Assembly (NCBI GenBank): GCA_016717285.1
Contig: JADKFU010000005.1
Location: 163,501-227,500, forward strand
Direction of reading: 5' to 3'
Length of the DNA stretch: 64,000 bases
Source: Chitinophagaceae bacterium
GTDB taxonomy: Bacteria > Bacteroidota > Bacteroidia > Chitinophagales > UBA10324
In this document: piece by piece, positions 53,283-60,722 of the stretch
How positions within the stretch are numbered: the stretch's first letter is position 1
Layout of the letters: the number at the start of each line of letters is the position of its first letter
Program-made: the position numbers and the translations under genes
Notes under the pieces: model-generated
What the model was told of the DNA's origin: nothing
Database searches by the model: none
Seen by the model: the letters and a program-made list of their open reading frames with translations, nothing else

Positions 53283-54416
53283 ATGAAAAATTTGATTCGC
53301 GTATTGCAGGTTGATGATGATGTGGAAGATTTTCTGATCATTCAGGATTTACTCAGCGACATTGAAACGCAGTCTTATTCCATTGAGTGGTCGCCTGGTT
53401 ATGACGATGCCCTCAAAAAAATTGAGGAGAATATTTATGACATCCTGCTCATTGATTTTATGCTTGGTACATCTACCGGTATTGAACTTCTGAAAGAAGT
53501 CCGAAAGAAAAATCCAAATATACCTGTCATCATTTTTACGGGTCAGGGAGATGAACGGGTTGACCTTGAAGCGATGAATGCAGGTGCATCTGACTACCTG
53601 GTTAAGGGACAGATTGATTCCAACATCCTGGAACGCAGCATGCGATACTCCATAAAACAAGCGCAAACCCAGGAAAAATTACTGGGGCACGAGCAGAATT
53701 TACGCATGGCTGAAAAGTTTGCGCTCACCGGAAGGATGGCCCAGGTGATTGCTCATGAAATCAGGAATCCACTTACCAATGTAAAGCTCGCTCTTCAGCA
53801 ATTGCAGGATGAACTGACCAATCCTTCAGAGTCAATATTAACCCTGATAGAAATGATTGATCGCAATTGCAACCGAATCAACCAGCTTATTATTAACCTG
53901 CTCAACTCCACCAAGTCTGAGAAGTTGAATTATGAAGATCTGTCGATCAATGCATTAATTGACGAAACACTTGAGCTTGCGCACGACCGGTTAGAGCTTA
54001 AGAAAATTAAGATCGAAAAGAAATATTCCGACGACATATGTGATGTGTATGTAGACCGTGAACAGGTGAAAATTGCACTACTCAATATCATTATTAATGC
54101 AATTGAAGCTGTGGAAGAAGAACGGGGTAAGCTTATTTTTACTACCGAAGGTAAAGGCGATAAATGTGTGGTGACGATATCAGATAACGGTAAAGGAATG
54201 GCTCCCGATGAATTAGATAAAATTTTTGAAGCTTATTATACGGGAAAATCAAAAGGAATAGGTTTAGGGCTTACGACTACTCAGAGCATAATACTTAGCC
54301 ACAAAGGAAATATTAAAGTGGAGAGCCGGGTAAATAGTGGAACTACATTCATCATCACCTTTGATTTCAGCCCTCATAAATGGAAGCCGGAACCGGTATT
54401 TTCTTTTCAAAAATAA
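53283..54416 (+). CDS. REC-HisKA-HATPase hybrid histidine kinase
   Basis: The 377-residue soluble kinase has an N-terminal receiver (about 3-125; Asp in LLIDFMLGTSTG, Lys in YLVKGQ). HisKA follows (about 145-215, H-box IAHEIRNPLTNVKLAL), then HATPase (about 255-365; NIIINAIEAV, ISDNGKGM, GIGLGLTTTQSII). It has no membrane segment. It probably receives phosphate at REC and passes a signal onwards. The ATG at 53283 is used rather than the TTG at 53277. It is the last gene of the kinase-regulator operon. Confidence 0.88.
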   Translation: MKNLIRVLQVDDDVEDFLIIQDLLSDIETQSYSIEWSPGYDDALKKIEENIYDILLIDFMLGTSTGIELLKEVRKKNPNIPVIIFTGQGDERVDLEAMNAGASDYLVKGQIDSNILERSMRYSIKQAQTQEKLLGHEQNLRMAEKFALTGRMAQVIAHEIRNPLTNVKLALQQLQDELTNPSESILTLIEMIDRNCNRINQLIINLLNSTKSEKLNYEDLSINALIDETLELAHDRLELKKIKIEKKYSDDICDVYVDREQVKIALLNIIINAIEAVEEERGKLIFTTEGKGDKCVVTISDNGKGMAPDELDKIFEAYYTGKSKGIGLGLTTTQSIILSHKGNIKVESRVNSGTTFIITFDFSPHKWKPEPVFSFQK

Positions 54417-54469
54417 TTTCAGGTTGATAATACAAGCCATGTTAAATTACCAGGATTGTATAAAAGAAA

Positions 54470-54501
54470 ACAGCCGATAGCTTTTCAGAACTACCGGCTG
54501 T
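54470..54501. terminator. Bidirectional terminator hairpin
   Basis: ACAGCCGATAG (54470-54480) and CTACCGGCTGT (54491-54501) form an 11-bp stem with one G-T pair and a 10-nt loop, between convergent genes. On the minus strand TTTTCTTTTA follows. Confidence 0.6.
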
Positions 54502-54552
54502 AACCACCCCTTTCAGTAAATTAGTTTACCAAACCCATATCTGGCCAATTTA

Positions 54553-54741
54553 CTAAAGAGTACCTTCAAAGAGTTTTTGTATATCCTCTTTTGTTTTTCC
54601 TAATTTCTTCTGTAGCTTACCATACAACTCGTCTTCTTTCCCCTCCTCATACAGCAGATCATCATCGGTGAGATCAGCATATTGTTGCTTTAATTTTCCT
54701 TTTATTTCGTTCCAGTTTCCTTTCATGATTTCAGATTTCAT
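54553..54741 (-). CDS. CsbD-family stress protein
   Basis: The 62-residue protein carries the CsbD signature MKGNWNEIKGKLKQQYADLT (6-25) and DDDLLYEEGKEDELYGKLQ. It is hydrophilic and helical. CsbD proteins are general-stress proteins of unknown mechanism. Initiation could be at Met1 or Met6. It lies 31 bp after the lmo0937-like gene, likely in one transcript. Confidence 0.88.
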   Translation of the reverse strand: MKSEIMKGNWNEIKGKLKQQYADLTDDDLLYEEGKEDELYGKLQKKLGKTKEDIQKLFEGTL

Positions 54742-54772
54742 AAGCTGATTATTTTTTTATTTTTTTAAAAAA

Positions 54773-54928
54773 TCAGATAGGATTATTACCCCTGATGACC
54801 CGCACAAGAATTGCAACCACCGCAATTACCAATAAAACATGTATGATGGACCCTGCTGAATAGACAAAAAATCCCAATGCCCATCCAATAATAAGTATCA
54901 CGGCAATAATGTAAAGAAGGTTGTTCAT
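54773..54928 (-). CDS. lmo0937-family tiny membrane protein
   Basis: A 51-residue frame reads MNNLLYIIAVILIIGWALGF, then YSAGSIIHVLLVIAVVAILV and a short RVIRGNNPI tail. Two membrane helices with the motif GWALGFF...GSIIHVLLVIA identify the lmo0937 family, which commonly accompanies CsbD and YtxH genes in Bacteroidota. It starts at the ATG at 54928 and stops at 54773. Function unknown, probably envelope stress. Confidence 0.85.
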   Translation of the reverse strand: MNNLLYIIAVILIIGWALGFFVYSAGSIIHVLLVIAVVAILVRVIRGNNPI

Positions 54929-55126
54929 GTTATTTTATTTTAGAAAAATGCTAACAATGCAGATACACTTATCAAAACCCTGCCAATTCTGATTTTCATT
55001 TATTTTTATTCAAACGCGGGGGAAATATTAATTGAAGGGCCAATTTTATTAGAAAAATACAAAGTTGAGTAAAATGGAGGGGAGATTATTCTACGAAATG
55101 GGAAATAAAATTCTGATACACAATAT

Positions 55127-55483
55127 CTACACTTTAGAAGTAAGCAGATCCGTTACGGAATTCTTGGTGAACGGCTTAGACAAAAAACTATGCGCACCTA
55201 TGTTTAACGCGGTACTCTTATACTCATCAAAAGCACTGATGATTACCACTTTCATCGCCGGATATTGAAAAGAAAATTTACTGAGTAAGTCGAGCCCATT
55301 TCCATCCGGTAAGGTGATATCAAGGAAGGTCAGATACGGTTTTATCTTAGCAGCCATCTGAATAGCATCAGAGATATTATGTACAAATACAGGCGTCAGG
55401 TTGCTTCTTTTAATAATGGCAGCCAGCAGGATACAAATTTCCTCTTCATCGTCTACAATCAGCACGTTAGTATTGTCCTTCAT
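55127..55483 (-). CDS. Single-domain response regulator
   Basis: The 118-residue receiver has VLIVDDEEEICILLAAII (7-24), phospho-acceptor Asp in TFLDITLPDGNG, the Ser/Thr-position motif VVIISAF and Lys in FLSKPF. No output domain. It lies downstream of the sigma54 activator gene on the same strand, with 220 bp between, and has its own candidate sigma54 promoter. It may serve as a phosphate shuttle for the nearby kinases. Confidence 0.87.
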   Translation of the reverse strand: MKDNTNVLIVDDEEEICILLAAIIKRSNLTPVFVHNISDAIQMAAKIKPYLTFLDITLPDGNGLDLLSKFSFQYPAMKVVIISAFDEYKSTALNIGAHSFLSKPFTKNSVTDLLTSKV

Positions 55484-55545
55484 ACTATATTTTTATGCGG
55501 TTTCATTTTATCGTTTTATCCAAATCAACTTATCATGTAATTTGA

Positions 55546-55563
55546 TTGCAAGATCGCATCCAA
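55546..55563 (-). promoter_or_regulatory. Candidate sigma54 promoter of the response regulator
   Basis: On the minus strand TTGGATGCGATCTTGCAA has the invariant GG and GC of -24/-12 sigma54 promoters with exactly 10 bp between them, and a full TTGCA -12 half. It lies 63 bp upstream of the ATG at 55483, beside a sigma54 activator gene. Confidence 0.45.
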
Positions 55564-55706
55564 TAACGGGTAACTTATAGTATATCTTTATTAACAAGTG
55601 TTCTTCTCTTTAAATTAAGGAATTGTAAGGTTTAGGAAACAAGTCCCGCTGGTTTATTTTGATAGGTTGTGGTATTCTTTCCCATAGTGAGGAATTAATG
55701 AAACTC

Positions 55707-57110
55707 TTATTCTTCAAGATGGCGCATTTTATTATACAAAGTTTTTCTGTCAATGTTCAAAATTTTTGCTGCCTTGGTCTTATTGTAATTAACCTGTTTC
55801 AATACCCTCCTGATTGCTTCCATCTCTGCTTCAGCGGCGGCGGTTTTGAGATCTGTTTCGAGCGGTTTACTGCTTGCATTTTCAGAACCATTAACTGGAT
55901 CAGGAACGAGGTGATGGTTGGCAAGTTCCATTGGTAAAGCTGATGTTTTCACGTCTCCTTTATCAGTAAGCAAAGCCGCCCGGCGGATAATATTTCGCAA
56001 CTCTCTTAAATTCCCCGGCCAGCTATAATTCAGGAAAAGTGTTATCACTTCAGGAGAAAAGCCAGTGATTTTTTTATTCAATTCATTATTCGAAATATCA
56101 AGAAAATACAAGGCAAAATTCATGATGTCATCCTTTCGCATTCTCAAAGGAGGAACATAAATACTGAATTCATTAAACCTATGATACAAGTCTTCCCGGA
56201 ATCTTCCCTTCTTATAAGCGTCCTGTAAATTTTCATTGGACGCAACAATTATTCGAACGTCTACATCAATGTCTTTAATTCCACCTACACGTTTGAATTT
56301 ACGTTCCTGAATTACGCGTAGCAGTGATACCTGCACATCATACGGAAGGTTGGCCACTTCATCCAGCAGCAACGTTCCTTTGTGTGCGATCTCAAAGTGG
56401 CCTGTCTTCGTAGCCACAGCTCCTGTAAACGCGCCCTTCTCGTGACCGAATAATTCACTCCCTGCAAGTTCTTTGGTAAGAGTTCCGCAATCCATTGCGA
56501 TAAAAGGATAATCTTTTCTTTCACTCAATGAGTGGATTGTTTTAGCAACCACTTCTTTACCCGTACCACTTTCTCCATAGAGAATTACACTGTAATTGGT
56601 AGGCGCGATTACATGTATTTGCTTATATAATTCTTTTGATTCCGTGCTGCTGCCTTCAAAGAAATCTTCAGTAGTTTCCTGGCTTACGCGCCTGGCTTTT
56701 AATTCTTCCACCGCTACATTCGAAAATCCATTTATTTCTGAAGGTGAATTACTACTTGAAAGCGCTTTCTCAATAATGCTCAGCACCTCAGCAGGAATTA
56801 AAGGCTTGGTTACATAATCGTAAGCTCCTAATTTAACAACGTCCACAGCAATCCGGATATCGGAATAGCCTGTGACAATAATTACAGGTATCGATGGGTA
56901 CAACGCTTTGATGGTTTTTAATACTTCACGGCCATCCGTATCTCCCAACCGGAAATCGCACAAAACAAGGTTGTATTTGTGTTCGCTAAGGAGTTGCAAT
57001 CCTTTTGCACCACTGTGGATTACATCAGCACGGTAATTATTCTTGGATAGAAACCGTTGTAACAGCAAACACATATCCACGTCATCATCAATAATCAGAA
57101 TAGCCTGCAT
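55707..57110 (-). CDS. Sigma54-dependent response regulator (NtrC/AtoC family)
   Basis: The 467-residue protein has a REC domain (1-120; Asp52 in LCDFRLGDTDG, Lys101). The AAA+ sigma54-interaction domain (about 150-380) has Walker A GESGTGKE (178-185), the sigma54-contact loop GAFTGA (225-230) intact, Walker B GTLLLDEVANLP and the SWPGNLREL motif. The C-terminal Fis-type helix-turn-helix is KTKAAKILNIDRKTLYNKM. It binds enhancer sites and activates sigma54 RNA polymerase when phosphorylated. No kinase is fused; the neighbouring kinases are candidates. Two palindromes lie in its upstream region. Confidence 0.93.
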   Translation of the reverse strand: MQAILIIDDDVDMCLLLQRFLSKNNYRADVIHSGAKGLQLLSEHKYNLVLCDFRLGDTDGREVLKTIKALYPSIPVIIVTGYSDIRIAVDVVKLGAYDYVTKPLIPAEVLSIIEKALSSSNSPSEINGFSNVAVEELKARRVSQETTEDFFEGSSTESKELYKQIHVIAPTNYSVILYGESGTGKEVVAKTIHSLSERKDYPFIAMDCGTLTKELAGSELFGHEKGAFTGAVATKTGHFEIAHKGTLLLDEVANLPYDVQVSLLRVIQERKFKRVGGIKDIDVDVRIIVASNENLQDAYKKGRFREDLYHRFNEFSIYVPPLRMRKDDIMNFALYFLDISNNELNKKITGFSPEVITLFLNYSWPGNLRELRNIIRRAALLTDKGDVKTSALPMELANHHLVPDPVNGSENASSKPLETDLKTAAAEAEMEAIRRVLKQVNYNKTKAAKILNIDRKTLYNKMRHLEE

Positions 57111-57183
57111 AGTTTTAAAAAGTATTTTTTTTGTGGGTTGAAAACAGGTTAAGTTATTAAATTAAGTAGTGTTAACAAAGTAA

Positions 57184-57239
57184 GGAAGATGTTCTTCCCT
57201 GTAGCGTACTAGATTTCATGTGAGTAGTAACATACTCAC
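57184..57239. promoter_or_regulatory. Two palindromes between the sigma54 activator and PA2169-type gene
   Basis: GGAAGA-N3-TCTTCC (57184-57198) and GTGAGTA-N6-TACTCAC (57220-57239) lie in the divergent intergenic region. They have the size and symmetry of dimer binding sites and could be enhancer sites for the adjacent activator. No matching sigma54 promoter was found next to them. Confidence 0.3.
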
Positions 57240-57377
57240 TTGGGGAACCCGCTCAACAATTTTCACGCCTTTTTTTACCCTTCTATTTTTTTGGTCGCTG
57301 ACTCTCATAGTAAAGTATCAAAATTCACATTTAAAAAGAAATGGTTTAGTTGTTGAAAATGAAGGGCAAAAAACAAC

Positions 57378-57854
57378 ATGGAAAACTCTTCTCAGAAAAT
57401 TATCGACACCCTAAACGAACTGGTGCAAATCAACCACGATAGAAATGAGGGCTATAAAGTAGCCGCCAATGAAACGGTAGACAATCAACTCAAAGAACTT
57501 TTTTTAAAATATGCCATCCAAAGCAGTCAGTTCGCTGAAGTGCTGGCGCAGGAAATTCATTCTTTAGATGGTAAGCCTGTTGAAGGAACACGTCTGGATG
57601 GTAAAATATATCGCATTTGGATGGATGTGAAAGCGGCAATTGCCGGTAATGACAGGCAAGCTATTTTAAACTCCTGCGAATATGGAGAAGACGTTGCGCT
57701 GAGAACCTATGATGATGCTTTGACAGCGGATGTCATTCTGCCTGTCAATATCCGACAACTTATTTCAAAACAAAAGAGAGAATTGCAAGAGGCTCATTTA
57801 TATGTAAAATCATTACGTGATTCCATGAGCACCTCTGAGCGTCCTATTTTTTAA
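57378..57854 (+). CDS. PA2169-family four-helix-bundle protein
   Basis: The 158-residue all-helical protein matches the DUF2383/PA2169 family: TLNELVQINHDRNEGYKVAA (11-30), LKELFLKYAIQSSQFAEVLA and YGEDVALRTYDDAL. It resembles a ferritin-like bundle, but an iron site is not evident. Family members are widespread in stress clusters. It starts a plus-strand operon that continues with an SDR, topoisomerase IB and Ku. Confidence 0.8.
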   Translation: MENSSQKIIDTLNELVQINHDRNEGYKVAANETVDNQLKELFLKYAIQSSQFAEVLAQEIHSLDGKPVEGTRLDGKIYRIWMDVKAAIAGNDRQAILNSCEYGEDVALRTYDDALTADVILPVNIRQLISKQKRELQEAHLYVKSLRDSMSTSERPIF

Positions 57855-57865
57855 TTTCTTCCCAG

Positions 57866-58735
57866 ATGCAAAAGTCGAATTCGAAGAAAACTTTGCGAAA
57901 ACCTCAGCAACAGCAAAGACCAGGTTATGAATTCAAAATGCAACCTAAACCGGTATTTGAAAATAAGGGGATACCAAGTGTAGGTAAACTCAATAATAAA
58001 GTAGCGCTCATTACGGGCGGCGATAGTGGTATTGGCAGGGCAGTAGCTGTTTTATTTGCCAAAGAAGGTGCAGACATTTCAATCGTGTATTTAAATGAGA
58101 AAAGCGATGCAATTGAAACTAAAAGAATAATTGAAGTCGAGCACGGCAGACGTTGTATGTTAATCGCCACTGATATTTCCAAAGAACGTAATTGTAAATC
58201 AGCAGTACAAAAGACAGTAAAAGGATTTTTGAAAATTGATGTGCTTGTCAATAATGCAGGCATTCATTATGAAACAGAAAGACTTGAAGATCTGGAAACT
58301 GACCATTTAGTCCTCACTTTTTCAACCAATGTTTTTTCTATGTTTTGGATTACGAAGGAAGTATTGAAAAATATGCCTGCCGGGAGTTCGATCATAAATA
58401 CAGCTTCGGTTACAGCTTACCGTGGGAGCCCCGGATTGATTGACTATGCGAGTACAAAGGGAGCAATTGTTTCTTTTACACGTAGTTTATCCTCCAATCT
58501 GGTATCGAGAAATATTCGCGTTAACGGTGTGGCCCCTGGACCGATATGGACACCTTTAATAGTTTCCAGTTTCAGCGCAAAGAAAAACGCGCAATTTGGA
58601 AGCGATGTTCCTATGAAAAGAGCGGGAGAACCTGCAGAGGTGGCGCCTTCGTATCTATTTCTGGCCTGCGAAGATTCTTCCTATATCACCGGACAGTTTT
58701 TGCATCCAAATGGTGGAGAAATTATTAACGGCTGA
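57866..58735 (+). CDS. Short-chain dehydrogenase of the general-stress (YhdF/GSP39-like) type
   Basis: The 289-residue protein has a polar N-terminal extension of about 40 residues (RKPQQQQRPGYEFKMQPKPV) characteristic of stress-linked SDRs. The Rossmann loop ITGGDSGIGRAVAVLFAKEG follows, then NNAG, catalytic YASTK and NGVAPGPIWTPL. An NAD(P)-dependent alcohol or sugar dehydrogenase is likely; substrate unknown. It lies 11 bp after the PA2169-type gene and 13 bp before the topoisomerase start. Confidence 0.85.
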   Translation: MQKSNSKKTLRKPQQQQRPGYEFKMQPKPVFENKGIPSVGKLNNKVALITGGDSGIGRAVAVLFAKEGADISIVYLNEKSDAIETKRIIEVEHGRRCMLIATDISKERNCKSAVQKTVKGFLKIDVLVNNAGIHYETERLEDLETDHLVLTFSTNVFSMFWITKEVLKNMPAGSSIINTASVTAYRGSPGLIDYASTKGAIVSFTRSLSSNLVSRNIRVNGVAPGPIWTPLIVSSFSAKKNAQFGSDVPMKRAGEPAEVAPSYLFLACEDSSYITGQFLHPNGGEIING

Positions 58736-58748
58736 CAAAACCAACGTG

Positions 58749-59846
58749 ATGCTTGCTGCTACTAAAAATATAGAGGAATTGCCCCGGAAGATGATTCGAC
58801 GAATCGGAAAAGACCCGATTAAAGCCGCCGAGACAATCAATCTGATTTATGTAACCGATACCACACCGGGAATTGCCAGGGAACGAAAGGGAAAAACATT
58901 TCACTATCGTGCCGGCGATGTGGAGATTGATGATCCGGTTCAATTGGATCGTATTAAAAAACTGGTAATTCCTCCCGCATGGGAAAATGTTTGGATTTGT
59001 AAGTCGGAAAAAGGGCACCTGCAGGTAACCGGTTATGATTTGCTCAAGAGAAAACAATACAGGTACCATCCATTGTGGAATCTTTTGCGAAATCAAACTA
59101 AATATTACAGGCTGCATGCCTTTGGCAAAGCCCTTCCGGCATTACGGCTACAAATGGAGAAAGACCTTTCATTGCCGGGTATTCCCCAGGAAAAAGTTTT
59201 GGCTGCAGTGGTGAGTCTGATGGAACGAACTACCATTCGTGTCGGCAGTTCTTCCTATGAAAAATTATATGGATCCTTTGGCTTATCTACTCTTAAGGAC
59301 AGGCATGTGTCAATTGACGGAAGCCGGATAAGGTTTGCATTTAAAGGCAAGAAAGGTGTTCATCATAACATCAGTCTGAAAAATAAGAAACTCGCCGCAA
59401 TTGTGAAAAAATGCAAAGAGGTTCCGGGAAAGGAATTGTTTCAATACATGGATGAATCCGGTGGTTATCACATAATTGATTCCGGAATGGTGAATGATTA
59501 TATCCGCAAATATGCAGGAAGCGATTATACTTCTAAAGATTTAAGAACCTGGGCAGGCAGTTTGCAGGCCTTAATTGCGTTTAGGGAATTGGGGCCGGGT
59601 GAAAACGCGACGGAGACTAAGAAAAAGATTGTGGAAGCGCTCGATCAGGTTTCTTCCCACCTTGGAAATACAAGAACTGTTTGTAAAAAGTATTACGTGC
59701 ATCCCATCATCATTTCACTTTATGAAAACAATAAACTGCAAAGCTACCTGCAGCAACTTGATAAAATTGAAACAGATGACGGCAAAAGTGGTCTGGCTGC
59801 TGAAGAAAAAGTGTTGATGAAGATTCTTGAAACATCCCTTGCATAA
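58749..59846 (+). CDS. DNA topoisomerase IB (poxvirus/bacterial type)
   Basis: The 365-residue enzyme relaxes supercoils through a 3'-phosphotyrosine link. An N-terminal DNA-binding domain (about 25-110, GKTFHYRAGDVEIDDP, LVIPPAWENVWICKSEKGHL) precedes a catalytic domain with RTTIRVGSSSYEKLYGSFGL, KGKKGVHHNISLKNKKL, DLRTWAGS and the Tyr region NTRTVCKKYYVHP. The ATG at 58749 avoids overlap with the SDR gene; an ATG at 58710 is inside it. It lies 11 bp before the Ku gene, which suggests a DNA-repair or stress role. Confidence 0.9.
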   Translation: MLAATKNIEELPRKMIRRIGKDPIKAAETINLIYVTDTTPGIARERKGKTFHYRAGDVEIDDPVQLDRIKKLVIPPAWENVWICKSEKGHLQVTGYDLLKRKQYRYHPLWNLLRNQTKYYRLHAFGKALPALRLQMEKDLSLPGIPQEKVLAAVVSLMERTTIRVGSSSYEKLYGSFGLSTLKDRHVSIDGSRIRFAFKGKKGVHHNISLKNKKLAAIVKKCKEVPGKELFQYMDESGGYHIIDSGMVNDYIRKYAGSDYTSKDLRTWAGSLQALIAFRELGPGENATETKKKIVEALDQVSSHLGNTRTVCKKYYVHPIIISLYENNKLQSYLQQLDKIETDDGKSGLAAEEKVLMKILETSLA

Positions 59847-59857
59847 ATCAATAAAAA

Positions 59858-60634
59858 ATGAGACCTATTTGGACAGGTGCTATCGGATTCGGTTTGGTGA
59901 ACATTCCGGTAAAGATGTATAGCGCTACTGCGGAAAGTAATCTGGATTTTGATATGCTTGACAAAAAAGATTTGTCAAATATCCGTTTCCAACGTGTTAA
60001 TGAAAAAACCGGAAAGGAGGTCGCATGGGAAAACATTGTGAAAGGCTATAAGCTAAACAACAAGTATGTAATAATCACAGATAAGGATTTCGCAGCGGCC
60101 AGCGCCAAAAAGTCGAAGGTGATTGAGATATCGGATTTTTTGCTCGAAAAGGAGATCGACACCATTTATTATGATACGCCCTATTATCTCGAACCCGACA
60201 AAAATGGATTGCGCGCCTATGCGCTCCTGCGTGATGGGTTGATAAAAACAGGAAAAGTGGGTGTAGGCACTTACGTGCTTCGCAATAAAGAAACGTTGGC
60301 GATTCTTAAGCCTTACGAAGATATTATTGTGCTTAATAAAATTCGTTTTAGCCAGGAAGTACGTGACTATAGCGAATTGAATATTCCCGGAAAATCCAAG
60401 GTTGATTCCAAAGAACTAAAGATGGCTATTTCCCTCATCGATCAGTTATCTGGAAAGTTTGATCTCAAAAAGTATAAAGATGAATACACAGGCGAATTAT
60501 TAAAAGTAATAAAGGCAAAATCGAAAGGTGCAAAGATTGTAACTCCTAAATTAACCGTAGCGCACCGCAATACGGATGATCTGATGTCTCAATTAAAAGC
60601 AAGTTTAAGTTCGCGCAAGAAAAAAGTTTCCTGA
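59858..60634 (+). CDS. ku: Ku DNA end-binding protein (NHEJ)
   Basis: The 258-residue bacterial Ku homodimer subunit shows MRPIWTGAIGFGLVNIPVKM at the N-terminus, RFQRVNEKTGKEVAWENIVK and DTIYYDTPYYLEPDKNG. The C-terminus is lysine-rich (SRKKKVS) as in DNA-binding tails. It binds broken ends and recruits LigD. No LigD gene is in the window. It is the last gene of the PA2169-SDR-topoisomerase IB-Ku run. Confidence 0.93.
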   Translation: MRPIWTGAIGFGLVNIPVKMYSATAESNLDFDMLDKKDLSNIRFQRVNEKTGKEVAWENIVKGYKLNNKYVIITDKDFAAASAKKSKVIEISDFLLEKEIDTIYYDTPYYLEPDKNGLRAYALLRDGLIKTGKVGVGTYVLRNKETLAILKPYEDIIVLNKIRFSQEVRDYSELNIPGKSKVDSKELKMAISLIDQLSGKFDLKKYKDEYTGELLKVIKAKSKGAKIVTPKLTVAHRNTDDLMSQLKASLSSRKKKVS

Positions 60635-60722
60635 AAAGGGAGGACTAAACTTTCTCCTGCATACGGAGATGCGTAATCTGCTTCTGTCCAATTATGAAAA
60701 TACGTCTGTGCAGGTGAGCTAT

